From contig NZ_VOEJ01000007.1 of the NCBI RefSeq assembly GCF_007846085.1, positions 186,001-250,000 of the forward strand: 64,000 bases of DNA, in the 5' to 3' direction. This DNA comes from Mucilaginibacter pallidiroseus. GTDB lineage: Bacteria; Bacteroidota; Bacteroidia; Sphingobacteriales; Sphingobacteriaceae. Under the pieces are notes generated by a model. The model did not search any database. It was not told the DNA's origin and saw nothing but the letters and a program-made list of their open reading frames with translations. A program made the position numbers and the translations under genes. This document shows, in pieces, positions 52,689 to 61,290 of the stretch (within the stretch, counting starts at the first letter, position 1; every line of letters begins with the position of its first letter).

Positions 52689-52720
52689 CAAATATAGTAG
52701 AAATTCGTTTTCTTTAGAAA
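52689..52720 (-). promoter_or_regulatory. Promoter of tRNA-Met
   Basis: On the minus strand TTTC (52720-52717), a 20-base gap and TATATTTG (52696-52689) match the Bacteroidota promoter, about 28 bases before the mature tRNA. Confidence 0.6.
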
Positions 52721-52769
52721 AAATGTTAACATTTATACCCTAATTACTATTGGAGCCCACCTATCCCCT

Positions 52770-53147
52770 ATGTCCGAGAAAAAAAAATTTAACCTTGAAT
52801 ACGAGATAAAATCCTCTCCCAGAATACTTTATACTTTTTTGGTGGAAGCCAATGGCTTATCGCAATGGTTTGCAGATAATGTAAATTATCGTGACCAAAT
52901 TTATACTTTTGAGTGGGACGGCGAGCTTTTTAAGGCCCGTTTGGTTAATGCCAAAGAGAACAAACTGGTACGTTTTAAATGGATTGACGACGAACCTTAC
53001 TACTTTGAACTGGAAATTTTGCAGGACGAATTAACAAACGATGTAGCCCTAAGCGTTACAGACTTTGCCACAGAAGACAACATTGACGAGCGCAAGCTAA
53101 TTTGGGATAACCAGATAGATTACCTCATAAGCACCCTCGGCGCATAA
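52770..53147 (+). CDS. START-like (SRPBCC/AHA1-type) domain protein
   Basis: The 125-residue product is a single helix-grip domain: FNLEYEIKSSPRILYTFLVE, ANGLSQWFADNVNYRDQIYT, VRFKWIDDEPYYFELEILQD, and a C-terminal helix WDNQIDYLISTLGA. The family binds hydrophobic ligands or, in AHA1-type proteins, stimulates Hsp90. In Bacteroidota this small version is common but uncharacterised. It is monocistronic with a terminator directly after. Confidence 0.85.
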   Translation: MSEKKKFNLEYEIKSSPRILYTFLVEANGLSQWFADNVNYRDQIYTFEWDGELFKARLVNAKENKLVRFKWIDDEPYYFELEILQDELTNDVALSVTDFATEDNIDERKLIWDNQIDYLISTLGA

Positions 53148-53154
53148 TACTTCA

Positions 53155-53184
53155 AGAGCCACTCCATTACCGGGTGGCTTTTTT
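53155..53184 (+). terminator. Terminator after the START-like gene
   Basis: AAGAGCCAC and GTGGCTTTTTT provide a 6-7-bp stem ending in T residues, 7 bases past the stop. Confidence 0.75.
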
Positions 53185-53236
53185 GTTGGATTCATTTTTT
53201 GCCCGAACAAGTCATTACAAACGGCTGACCGGATAA

Positions 53237-53269
53237 ATTGACGGGCAACAAGCATTAACATTATTTTTG
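53237..53269 (+). promoter_or_regulatory. Candidate promoter of the APC permease
   Basis: TATTTTTG at 53262-53269 matches the -7 consensus, with ATTG at 53237-53240 after a 21-base gap as a weak -33. The leader to 53317 would be about 40 bases. Confidence 0.45.
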
Positions 53270-53316
53270 CAAAACACTAACTGGTCGTTTTACCGACGGC
53301 GCTTTAACTAACACTA

Positions 53317-54681
53317 ATGGCCGAAAATTCAATGTCGCGGCGCCTTGGCCTGGCTCAGGCCACTGCCATCAACATGACTGATATGGTGGGCATCGGCCCG
53401 TTTATAACCTTGCCCATGGTTATCCATATGATGAATGGCCCATGGTTTTTATACGCCTGGCTGGCAGGTGCTTTGCTCTCCTTTATTGATGCCATGATAT
53501 GGAGTGAGTTAGGAGCTGCGTTCCCCATGGCGGGCGGCTCATACAACTTCCTGAAAGCTACTTACGGTAAAAATGGCTTTGGCCGCCTCATGAGCTTTTT
53601 GTTTGTGTGGCAAACCATGATACAGGCTCCGCTGGTAATTGCCTCGGCAGCTATCGGCTTTGCGGCCTACTTCTCTTACCTGTTTCCGCTGTCGGGCATC
53701 GAGGCGAAGATTATGAGCGGTGGTGTGGTGATCCTGATTGTGATTATGCTTTACCGCAAAATTGAAGACATAGGCAAAATAAGTGTGGTGCTTTGGGTGG
53801 GAGTATTGCTTACCATGATATGGATAATTGGTGGCGGCCTGGCACACGGCCATTTCATGGAGCCTATTAAACACGTAAACGATGGGCTCAAGGTAAACTA
53901 CGCTTTTGTGGCGGCCATAGGCTTTGCCAGCGTAAAAAGCATTTACAGCTACCTGGGATATTACAACGTTTGCCACCTAGGAGGAGAAATCATCAATCCG
54001 TCAAAAAACATCCCGCGCAGTATGTTCCTGTCTATCGCAGGTATTGCTATACTTTATATGCTGATGAATGTGAGCGTTGTAAGCGTGATACCCTGGCAGC
54101 AGGCCAAAAACAGCGAGTTTGTAATCAGCGAGTTTATGCAGCAACTGGCCGGGCACACAGCCGCCAAAATTGTAACCTGCCTTATATTGCTTGTAGCATT
54201 TTCGTCGGTATTTTCGGCTACGCTGGGCTACAGCCGCATTCCTTACGCTGCGGCGGCGGATGGTGCGTTTTTTAAGATTTTTGCCAAACTGCATCCAACC
54301 AAAAACTTCCCTTACGTATCATTATTGATATTGGGAGCGATAGCGTTTGTATTCAGCCTGCTGTTTAAATTAAAGGATGTGATAAGTGCCATATTAGCCA
54401 TGCGGATCCTGATCCAGTTTATATCACAGGCTTTCGGTTTATACTTGTTAAGAAAGTCGCGAAGTGAAACTGAGTTCCCTTACAAGATGCCGTTGTTCCC
54501 GCTACCTATCATTATGGCTATCCTGATGTGGATAGGTGTTTTAATATCAACCGGGTTTAATATGGTTTTAGGGGGATTAAGCGCCATTGCATTGGGCACG
54601 GCGGTATACTTCATCAAGGCCAAAATGTATCGGGAGTGGCCATTTGGCTTAATCAAGTCTACAAGCGATAAAAATCGATAG
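53317..54681 (+). CDS. APC family permease
   Basis: The 454-residue protein has about 12 transmembrane helices and the APC start motif INMTDMVGIGPFITLPMVIH, with the GIGPF loop used for substrate binding. It also has SELGAAFPMAGGSYNFLKAT and ATLGYSRIPYAAAADGAFF. Most relatives import amino acids or polyamines by cation symport. The convergent neighbour operon handles deoxysugar acids, so a sugar-acid substrate cannot be excluded. Its last 23 coding bases overlap the 3' end of the amidohydrolase gene on the other strand. Confidence 0.88.
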   Translation: MAENSMSRRLGLAQATAINMTDMVGIGPFITLPMVIHMMNGPWFLYAWLAGALLSFIDAMIWSELGAAFPMAGGSYNFLKATYGKNGFGRLMSFLFVWQTMIQAPLVIASAAIGFAAYFSYLFPLSGIEAKIMSGGVVILIVIMLYRKIEDIGKISVVLWVGVLLTMIWIIGGGLAHGHFMEPIKHVNDGLKVNYAFVAAIGFASVKSIYSYLGYYNVCHLGGEIINPSKNIPRSMFLSIAGIAILYMLMNVSVVSVIPWQQAKNSEFVISEFMQQLAGHTAAKIVTCLILLVAFSSVFSATLGYSRIPYAAAADGAFFKIFAKLHPTKNFPYVSLLILGAIAFVFSLLFKLKDVISAILAMRILIQFISQAFGLYLLRKSRSETEFPYKMPLFPLPIIMAILMWIGVLISTGFNMVLGGLSAIALGTAVYFIKAKMYREWPFGLIKSTSDKNR

Positions 54682-55489
54682 CATTTTGCCCCCAAAAGAG
54701 TGCTTGCTCATTATTAGTTAGCTTGTCAACATACCACTTGATAGCACTTACAGCACCATCGTAGCCACCGGCAAGGTTACATACCGGCCAGTCCGACCCA
54801 TACATTAGCCTGCTTGCACCAAAGGCGTTAAATACTACATCGAGATAAGGCTCAAAATCCGATGGCTTCCAGTCGCCCCAATCAGCTTCAGTAACCATGC
54901 CGGATACTTTGCAATGTACATTGGGGAACTGCGCGAGTGCTTCCATATCCTGCCTCCAGCCGTCAATTTGTTTAGCTTTGATGTACGGCTTGGCTAAGTG
55001 GTCAACCAAAAAGCGTTGGTTAGGGAAAGCGGCAACAAATTCTGTCACATAAGTCAGATGCTTAGGCGCTACCAATATGTCATACGTAAAGTTGTATAGG
55101 CTTAATAGCCGTACTCCCCGCATAAAATCGGGCCGCAGCATAAATTGATCGTCAGCCTCGCCTTGCAAAATATGGCGGAAGCCTTTCACTAACGGATTGA
55201 TGCTGTATCGGGCTAACTGATCATCAATATTTTCGGCTTTCAAATCTATCCAACCCACAACACCCTTTATAAAATCGTTCTGGCGGGCCAAGTCAAGTAA
55301 AAAGTCATTCTCGGCAAGCGATTGATCTGCTTGCACGGCTACACTGCCTGATATGCCATGCCTTTGCATAAGCGGCCAAACGTCGGCAGGTAAAAAATCA
55401 TCCTGGATAGCCGCCATATCGCCGGTTATCCAGGCATCCTTTACGGGATGATAGCGCCAATAGTGCTGGTGGCTATCAATTTTTAGCAT
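54659..55489 (-). CDS. Amidohydrolase family lactonase (L-fuconolactonase-like)
   Basis: The ATG at 55489 was chosen because MLKIDSHQHYWRYHPVKDAW puts the metal-binding H-x-H motif at the N-terminus. It overlaps the upstream FAH gene by 14 bases, a translational-coupling layout. The 276-residue TIM barrel also shows VAVQADQSLAEN, FLVDHLAKPYIK and MYGSDWPVCN, typical of the amidohydrolase-2 group that opens L-fuconolactone or related lactones. With the UxaA, SDR and FAH neighbours this indicates L-fucose-type sugar oxidation (inference). Confidence 0.88.
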   Translation of the reverse strand: MLKIDSHQHYWRYHPVKDAWITGDMAAIQDDFLPADVWPLMQRHGISGSVAVQADQSLAENDFLLDLARQNDFIKGVVGWIDLKAENIDDQLARYSINPLVKGFRHILQGEADDQFMLRPDFMRGVRLLSLYNFTYDILVAPKHLTYVTEFVAAFPNQRFLVDHLAKPYIKAKQIDGWRQDMEALAQFPNVHCKVSGMVTEADWGDWKPSDFEPYLDVVFNAFGASRLMYGSDWPVCNLAGGYDGAVSAIKWYVDKLTNNEQALFWGQNAIDFYRL

Positions 55490-56333
55490 AAGCCACAAGG
55501 GTTTGCCTTGATTCGCCCAGTCCATCAATACCCAATTCCACCACGTCGCCCGGCTTTAAGTATACTGGCGGTTTCATGCCCAAGCCTACGCCTGCTGGCG
55601 TACCTGTTGAGATTATATCTCCGGGCAATAAGGTCATGAATTGGCTGGTGTATGATATCAGATATGGGATGTTAAAGATCAGGTTGGCGGTGGTACCATC
55701 CTGCATAGTTTCGCCATTTACAGTAAGCCATAAACGCAGGTTGTGTACGTCTGCAATTTCATCGGCAGTAGCCAGGAAAGGGCCTACAGGTGCAAATGTG
55801 TCGCAGCCTTTACCTTTATCCCAAGTGCCGTTGCGCTCCAGTTGAAATTCACGTTCGGATACATCGTTGTGCAGTGTATAACCAGCAACGTAATCCATCG
55901 CTTCGCTTTCTTCAACATATGATGCTTTTTTACCAATTACTATAGCCAACTCTACTTCCCAATCTGTTTTTACAGAATTTTTAGGGATCGTGATATCATC
56001 AAACGGGCCAACGAGTGCAGTAGTAGATTTAAAGAATATTACCGGCTCGGATGGCATTGCGGCGCCGGTTTCCTCGGCATGATCTTTATAATTAAGGCCG
56101 ATACACACTATTTTTGATGGCCGCGCAACCGGGCTGCCGAGGCGCTCATCATCTGCAATTTGAGTTAGGCTTTCTTTATTTTGCTCAACAAATGCACTTA
56201 ACCTGTTTAAGCCGTCGTTTTCAAAAAATGCTTCATTATAATCTTCGCCAAAGGCAGATGTATCGTACTTAACGCCATCGATAATTACGCCTGTTTTTTC
56301 TTTGCCTGCAGCTCCGTATCTTATTAGTTTCAT
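55476..56333 (-). CDS. Fumarylacetoacetate hydrolase family protein (diketo-deoxy-fuconate hydrolase-like)
   Basis: The 285-residue protein has an N-terminal FAA_hydrolase_N-like stretch (MKLIRYGAAGKEKTGVIIDG). The catalytic domain follows: IVCIGLNYKDHAEETGA, EPVIFFKSTTALVGPFDDI, DWEVELAIVIGK, and LLPGDIISTGTPAGVGLGMK. Relatives hydrolyse 2,4-diketo-3-deoxy sugar acids or act on acylpyruvates. In this operon it would cleave 2,4-diketo-3-deoxy-L-fuconate to pyruvate and L-lactate (inference). It lies 8 bases after the SDR gene. Confidence 0.88.
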   Translation of the reverse strand: MKLIRYGAAGKEKTGVIIDGVKYDTSAFGEDYNEAFFENDGLNRLSAFVEQNKESLTQIADDERLGSPVARPSKIVCIGLNYKDHAEETGAAMPSEPVIFFKSTTALVGPFDDITIPKNSVKTDWEVELAIVIGKKASYVEESEAMDYVAGYTLHNDVSEREFQLERNGTWDKGKGCDTFAPVGPFLATADEIADVHNLRLWLTVNGETMQDGTTANLIFNIPYLISYTSQFMTLLPGDIISTGTPAGVGLGMKPPVYLKPGDVVELGIDGLGESRQTLVAYAKN

Positions 56334-56341
56334 GGTAGTAT

Positions 56342-57106
56342 TTAGTTATTTAAAGTAATAAAGCCGCCATCAATAGGGTAATCTGTCCCGGTGATAAAGC
56401 CTGCCTGATCCGAGCATAAATATAGCGCCAGTGCGGCTACTTCTTCAGGCTTGCCCATACGGCCTATCGGCTGGCTTTTTGATAGTTTTTCAAATATTTC
56501 TTCCTCTTTGCCCGGATAGTTTTTAGCAATAAAACCGTCAACGAAGGGGGTGTGCACCCTTGCAGGTGATATGGTATTGCAGCGGATATTGTCGGCAAGG
56601 TAATCGCGCGCTACAGACAGGCTCATGGCCATTATAGCGCCCTTGCTCATGGAGTATGCAAACCTATCGGTAATACCTACCCATGCTGCTATTGATGCCA
56701 TGTTAACAATTGCACCACCACCAATAGCTTTCATTTTTGGGATAGCGGCGTACAGCGCGTTATATGCGCCTTTAACATTTACGTTGTAAATCCTGTCCAG
56801 ATCATCGGGCGAGGTTCTTTCAAGATTCCCTACATGAGCTATACCTGCATTGTTTACCAGGATATCTACCCTGTTAATTTTTGCAAATACATCAAGTACT
56901 TGCTGTTGCTGACTGATATCGGCCGCGTAAACGTAAGCCTGCCCGCCTGCTGCGATTGCCTCGTCGGCGGTTTGCTGTGCGGCATCGGCATTAAGTTCGA
57001 TGATATGTATGGTTGCGCCCTGTTTGGCAAATAGTAACGATATAGCTCGGCCTATGCCGCTGCCGCCGCCTGTAATAACGGCATGTTTATTTTTTAAGCT
57101 GAACAT
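56342..57106 (-). CDS. Short-chain dehydrogenase/reductase (2-keto-3-deoxy-fuconate dehydrogenase-like)
   Basis: The 254-residue SDR has the cofactor motif ITGGGSGIGRAISLLFAKQG (residues 10-29), NNAGIAHVG and the catalytic YSMSK near residue 155 with an upstream Ser in NMASIAAW. It also has CSDQAGFITGTDYPIDGG at the C-terminus. In the oxidative fucose pathway an SDR oxidises 2-keto-3-deoxy-L-fuconate with NAD+, which fits this operon. It begins 9 bases after the UxaA-type gene. Confidence 0.88.
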   Translation of the reverse strand: MFSLKNKHAVITGGGSGIGRAISLLFAKQGATIHIIELNADAAQQTADEAIAAGGQAYVYAADISQQQQVLDVFAKINRVDILVNNAGIAHVGNLERTSPDDLDRIYNVNVKGAYNALYAAIPKMKAIGGGAIVNMASIAAWVGITDRFAYSMSKGAIMAMSLSVARDYLADNIRCNTISPARVHTPFVDGFIAKNYPGKEEEIFEKLSKSQPIGRMGKPEEVAALALYLCSDQAGFITGTDYPIDGGFITLNN

Positions 57107-57115
57107 TGCTTTGCT

Positions 57116-58783
57116 TTATAATGAAACCCCGCGTTTCCAGGGTATAAAATCGTCCTGACCTAATTGCACTGCTTTTGGCTGCCTTAAGCCGCTGGCTACC
57201 TCAATCACGTAGTCGAGCATGGCTGTTGCCGATTGTTCGATAGTTTGCTCTCCTTCGATGATAGTACCGCAATTAATATCCAAAATATCTGGCATCTTGT
57301 TAAACACTGCGGTATTGGTAGCCACCTTAATAACGGGCGCAACAGGGTTACCCGTTGGGGTGCCCAGGCCGGTGGTAAATAATACTACGTTTGCACCTGA
57401 ACCTACTTCGGCCGTAGTGCTTTCCACATCACTGCCAGGCGTACATAACAAATTGAGGCCCGGCTTCGTCACCTTCTCGGGGTAATCGAGCACCGCAGTA
57501 ACAGGTGATGTACCGCCCTTTTTCGCTGCCCCGGCAGACTTAATTGCGTCCGTAATCAAGCCATCTCGAATATTGCCCGGCGACGGGTTAGCATAAAATC
57601 CCGACCCATCTGCTTCCGCACGAGCGTTATAAGTGCGCATCAGGTGCATAAAGCGTTGCGCCTGTGCTTCATCAACACAACGATCGCTCATTTCCTGTTC
57701 CACCCCGCAAAGCTCTGGGAACTCGGCTAAAATCACGCTGCCGCCAAGGCTAACCAAAATGTCAGAGACTACACCCAACGCCGGGTTGGCTGATATGCCG
57801 GAAAAGCCGTCGGATCCACCACATTCCAAACCAATGCATAGTTTTGATAGCGGGGCTGGCTGCCTGGTTTGCTTATTGGCTTCTATCAAACCAGCAAAAG
57901 TTTGCTTCAGCGCCTCGTTCATCAACTTGCTTTCTGTACCTATTTTTTGCTGCTCCAACATTACCAGCGGTTTGCTAAAGTTGGGGTCGCGTTTTGTAAT
58001 CTCGTCCTGTAAAATACCTGCCTGGGCATGCTGGCAGCCAAGGCTCAGCACGGTAGCACCTGCCACATTAGGATGCGTAATGTATCCGGCTAATAAGCCG
58101 CATAAAGCATCAGAGTCGGTGCGTGTACCACCACAACCCATGTCATGGTTAATAAATTTAATCCCGTCGATGTTCGGGAATAACTTTGCGGATGCGGCTA
58201 TCTCTGGCGAGCGCTGTAAATCAGCATTTAAAATATCAGCTACCGAGCCACCTTCTCGGTATAACGACACGAGGCTGTCTACTTCGGTCTCATAACCTTT
58301 TGGCTTTGCAAAGCCAAGCTTTGCCGATAGTGCTTCTTTTAATACGTTTATATTACGGTTCTCGCAAAATACCAGCGGTACCACCAACCAGTAGTTTGCA
58401 GTACCCACCGAGCCATCCGCTCGGTGGTAACCCATAAAGGTTCTATCGCGGTATTGCTCTGCAATGGCAGGCACTGTCCATTCGGTTTTACGCTTGCCTA
58501 ATTCAAAACCATCGGCTGCGTGTACCAGGTTATCAACCGTAAGCGCAGCACCTGTCGCGATGTTTTGCGATGCCTTACCTACCAGCACCCCGTACATAAA
58601 TACCTGATCGCCCACATTAAGCGGCGATATGGTAAACTTATGCTTTGCGGCAACATCAGTTATCAAGGTAAAAGAGTTACCGTTAAAATCAATCACGGTA
58701 CCAGCTGCCAAATCGGTAAGGGCAACAAGCACATTATCGGCCGGGTGTATTTGTACAAAAGTATGTTTAGTGTTTATGGACAT
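57116..58783 (-). CDS. UxaA/altronate dehydratase family enzyme (possible L-fuconate dehydratase)
   Basis: The 555-residue protein has an N-terminal SAF domain (about 8-100, VQIHPADNVLVALTDLAAGT). A UxaA core follows: FMGYHRADGSVGTANYWLVV, KFINHDMGCGGTRTDSDAL, LSLGCQHAQAGILQ, GLECGGSDGFSGISANPALG, and FPELCGVEQEMSDRC. Metal-binding Cys and His are visible. The family dehydrates altronate, galactarate and, in Bacteroidota gene clusters, likely L-fuconate. As the first gene of the operon before SDR, FAH and amidohydrolase genes, it probably makes 2-keto-3-deoxy acid. No fucose dehydrogenase or mutarotase is present in the window. Confidence 0.88.
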   Translation of the reverse strand: MSINTKHTFVQIHPADNVLVALTDLAAGTVIDFNGNSFTLITDVAAKHKFTISPLNVGDQVFMYGVLVGKASQNIATGAALTVDNLVHAADGFELGKRKTEWTVPAIAEQYRDRTFMGYHRADGSVGTANYWLVVPLVFCENRNINVLKEALSAKLGFAKPKGYETEVDSLVSLYREGGSVADILNADLQRSPEIAASAKLFPNIDGIKFINHDMGCGGTRTDSDALCGLLAGYITHPNVAGATVLSLGCQHAQAGILQDEITKRDPNFSKPLVMLEQQKIGTESKLMNEALKQTFAGLIEANKQTRQPAPLSKLCIGLECGGSDGFSGISANPALGVVSDILVSLGGSVILAEFPELCGVEQEMSDRCVDEAQAQRFMHLMRTYNARAEADGSGFYANPSPGNIRDGLITDAIKSAGAAKKGGTSPVTAVLDYPEKVTKPGLNLLCTPGSDVESTTAEVGSGANVVLFTTGLGTPTGNPVAPVIKVATNTAVFNKMPDILDINCGTIIEGEQTIEQSATAMLDYVIEVASGLRQPKAVQLGQDDFIPWKRGVSL

Positions 58784-58869
58784 TGGTTTTTGGGGTAGCC
58801 ACCATGGGCATGTAAAACTCTACTAATATAGAAAAGCTTAAATGTATTGCTGACAATAAATGCTCAAAA

Positions 58870-58900
58870 AAAATCCCCCGGCTTTTTACCGGGGGATTTT
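58870..58900. terminator. Terminator between the OmpA lipoprotein and the UxaA operon region
   Basis: AAAATCCCCCGG and CCGGGGGATTTT enclose a 7-base loop, a perfect 12-bp stem just downstream (minus strand) of the OmpA gene. Confidence 0.85.
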
Positions 58901-58903
58901 GTG

Positions 58904-59710
58904 TTACTGTTTTATGAGGTTATAAAGCTCATCTAATTTGGGTGTGAGCACTATTTCAATACGTCGATTTTTCGAAAGCGCTTCAGGGGTATCAGCAGTG
59001 TCAATCGGCTGGAACTCACCTTTACCTGTTGCGGTAACCCGCTCAGGAGCTATCTTTTCTACCTCGGTTAAATAACGTGATACCGATGTTGCACGCAGCA
59101 CGCTCAGGTCCCAGTTATCTTTTATCTGGCCCAGGTTTTTCACCTTCTTGTTATCGGTATGCCCTTCTACAGAAAGGTTGATATCGGCTTCCTTATTCAA
59201 TACCGCTGCCAGTTGATTAAGCGCCTGTTTACCTTTTTCATCTATCACAATACTGCCCGAAGGGAACAAAAGCTTATCTGTTAAGGATACATACACCTTA
59301 CCGTTCCTAATATCAACCGAAAGGCCGCTTTGCTGGAAGCCTAATAATGCCTTTTGCAATTTGTCTTTCAGCGCGCTTGTAGCTTCATCGCGCTTGCGTA
59401 ATATCTCTTCAACTTCTTTAAGTCGCGCTTCACGTTTCTGCAAATCGGCAGATAGCTGGCTTACCTTGTTTGAGCTGGCGTTGTAATTATTGTTTAATGA
59501 TTTATAGTTGGTATTAAGCGATCTTAGTTGCCTGTTAAGGCTTGCTGTATCGTCTTTTAACTTGGCCACTTCTTCATCAAGCGTGGTAGCGCGGGTTAGC
59601 AACGAATCACGCTCAGCAAGTAAAGCCTTATGTTTTTTGGGCGACATCACCACGCACGATTGCAGGGCAGATATCAATATTACAGCAAATAAGAAATACT
59701 TAATCTTCAT
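58904..59710 (-). CDS. OmpA-family lipoprotein with coiled-coil
   Basis: The 268-residue protein has a lipobox (LQSCVVM, Cys near residue 19) and a coiled-coil (about 30-125) rich in Leu, Lys, Glu, Asp and Ser (LLAERDSLLTRATTLDEEVA, LNNNYNASSNKVSQLSADLQ). The C-terminal OmpA peptidoglycan-binding domain is at about 145-262 (FPSGSIVIDEKGKQALNQLA, SVEGHTDN, NWDLSVLRATSVSRYL and NRRIEIVLTPK). It likely links the outer membrane to peptidoglycan. The DUF2461 gene ends 19 bases upstream on the same strand. Confidence 0.9.
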   Translation of the reverse strand: MKIKYFLFAVILISALQSCVVMSPKKHKALLAERDSLLTRATTLDEEVAKLKDDTASLNRQLRSLNTNYKSLNNNYNASSNKVSQLSADLQKREARLKEVEEILRKRDEATSALKDKLQKALLGFQQSGLSVDIRNGKVYVSLTDKLLFPSGSIVIDEKGKQALNQLAAVLNKEADINLSVEGHTDNKKVKNLGQIKDNWDLSVLRATSVSRYLTEVEKIAPERVTATGKGEFQPIDTADTPEALSKNRRIEIVLTPKLDELYNLIKQ

Positions 59711-59729
59711 TGATATTAGGGTTTAAATG

Positions 59730-60392
59730 TTAAGCAATAGCGTTTGTAAGGAAAACATTCAGGGGATAAATGCTTTTGCAGATGTTAGCCACGGCATCAG
59801 GCGATTTTGCTGACATCAGTTCCTTATCTGTAAATTTGTGCGATACAATAAAGCTCTTTAATTTCAGCAGATCGATATTTTCATTATCAGCATCATAATC
59901 GCGCGGGGCGGTTTTAAGCTGATCCTGACTGCGGAAATTGCCAAACAGCTTTACAAAGTCTTTATCGTCTATTATCTTTTTCAGATCATCGGCACAATAG
60001 TCAATCTCCTGCCGTATCGCTTTTAGATGGTTGGCCTCGGGCATCCAGTATCCACCGGCTATAAATGAGTTGCCCGGTTGTATATGCATGTAGTACTCTA
60101 CCCCACCCAACTTGGTACTATTGGTTGGTAAGCTGATGCCGAAGTTATTTTTGTAAGGTGCCTTATTCTTACTGAACCGTATATCGCGGTAAATGCGCAT
60201 AACACATTTCTTTGGGTCGAGGTCGGCGCTTACTGTAGGGTCAATTTTATGAAGATTTGGAATAACCGCTGCCGCAAACTCTATAACATTTTGGCGGGCA
60301 TCTTCATACCGTTCCTTATTTTCCTGAAACCAGGTACGATCGTTATTGTCAACCAGTTCTTTTAAAAATTGTAACGTTTGGGCTTTGATCAT
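59730..60392 (-). CDS. DUF2461 family protein
   Basis: The 220-residue product starts MIKAQTLQFLKELVDNNDRT and has the family motifs WFQENKERYEDARQ, KKCVMRIYRDIRFSKNKAPY (near 72-91) and YYMHIQPGNSFIAGGYWMPE. It is cytoplasmic. The function is unknown, although the family is widespread in bacteria and fungi. It lies between the small CxxC protein (20 bases) and the OmpA gene. Confidence 0.9.
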   Translation of the reverse strand: MIKAQTLQFLKELVDNNDRTWFQENKERYEDARQNVIEFAAAVIPNLHKIDPTVSADLDPKKCVMRIYRDIRFSKNKAPYKNNFGISLPTNSTKLGGVEYYMHIQPGNSFIAGGYWMPEANHLKAIRQEIDYCADDLKKIIDDKDFVKLFGNFRSQDQLKTAPRDYDADNENIDLLKLKSFIVSHKFTDKELMSAKSPDAVANICKSIYPLNVFLTNAIA

Positions 60393-60412
60393 GTATGATG
60401 AGGCGCAATAAC

Positions 60413-60688
60413 TTAATTAAGATTAAGCTTTTGGTTGCGCATATTTAGTTCAACATTTTTGCGGCGATACTTTTTATACCACACCACTCCAACAGCGGCA
60501 ACAGCCAGGTAAGGAGCGGCAAGTAAAAAGAATATTCCGTTGTTAAGGCCGTTTGCCTTTTTACTGCCATCGTTTGAGCTTGTCTCTACAGTTGCACTAC
60601 ACATGGCACATTGTGCTTTAGCGGGCACGGTTCCTAATAGCATGAGGCCGAAGGCCAGTAAAAGGTATGCGTATTTAATATTTTTCAT
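60413..60688 (-). CDS. Small exported CxxC membrane protein in the oxidase cluster
   Basis: The 91-residue product has a signal peptide (MKNIKYAYLLLAFGLMLLGT, then VPAKAQ) followed directly by CAMCSATVE. A transmembrane helix lies near 50-70, with a basic tail (YKKYRRKNVELNMRNQKLN). The CxxC just after the signal suggests a metal-binding or redox role in oxidase assembly (inference). It is 10 bases after DUF420 in the operon. I do not recognise a named family. Confidence 0.75.
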   Translation of the reverse strand: MKNIKYAYLLLAFGLMLLGTVPAKAQCAMCSATVETSSNDGSKKANGLNNGIFFLLAAPYLAVAAVGVVWYKKYRRKNVELNMRNQKLNLN

Positions 60689-60698
60689 TATATCCTTA

Positions 60699-61274
60699 TT
60701 AAAAATGGTAGTAAGGTTTTATCATCAAATAAACAATCACCCCGGTTATTGTAACAAACAGCCATAATGGAAACGTCCATCTTACCAATTTCTTATGTTT
60801 GGCTACCTGTAATTGCAGGCCCGAGTTAAAACTTAGCAAAATTAAAGGTAAAACACCGGCTGCAAGTACTATATGCGGTACAAGTATTGTAAAATAAATT
60901 GTGCGCAAGCTTCCAACCGCAGCAAGTTCATCTGCCGATACAACACCATTCCCATCAGCATCGCCATAGTGGGTATCGCTCTGCATCAGGTAGTGAAATA
61001 ATATGTATGAGACCAAAAATATCGACGATAGGCAAAAGGTGGTAATGTTTAACCTTTTGTGCATTGTTACGTTACCTCGTTTAATAAAATACAGTGACGT
61101 AAGTAGCAATACAGTACATGTACCGTTAAGCACAGCGTTTAGCAACGGTAGGTAAGGTGTAAATGCGGGCGGTGTAGCAGGACCCGGTATAAGGTGCCTG
61201 TTCAATATAATAACAACGGCAATCACAAAAATGGTTACCCCTGCTACAAATCTTATAATAAACTTATCGGTCAT
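60699..61274 (-). CDS. DUF420 membrane protein with an EF-hand-like loop
   Basis: The ATG at 61274 was preferred over an earlier one that adds four residues. The 191-residue protein has about five transmembrane helices (8-26, 42-62, 78-96, 125-148 and 168-187), the layout of DUF420 proteins that accompany cytochrome oxidase genes. Between helices 3 and 4 it carries DADGNGVVSADE (residues 105-116), a canonical 12-residue EF-hand/dockerin-type calcium loop with Asp, Asp, Asn, Ser and Glu at positions 1, 3, 5, 9 and 12. Its function is not established. Confidence 0.85.
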   Translation of the reverse strand: MTDKFIIRFVAGVTIFVIAVVIILNRHLIPGPATPPAFTPYLPLLNAVLNGTCTVLLLTSLYFIKRGNVTMHKRLNITTFCLSSIFLVSYILFHYLMQSDTHYGDADGNGVVSADELAAVGSLRTIYFTILVPHIVLAAGVLPLILLSFNSGLQLQVAKHKKLVRWTFPLWLFVTITGVIVYLMIKPYYHF

Positions 61275-61290
61275 TGTAAAAATCACTCTC

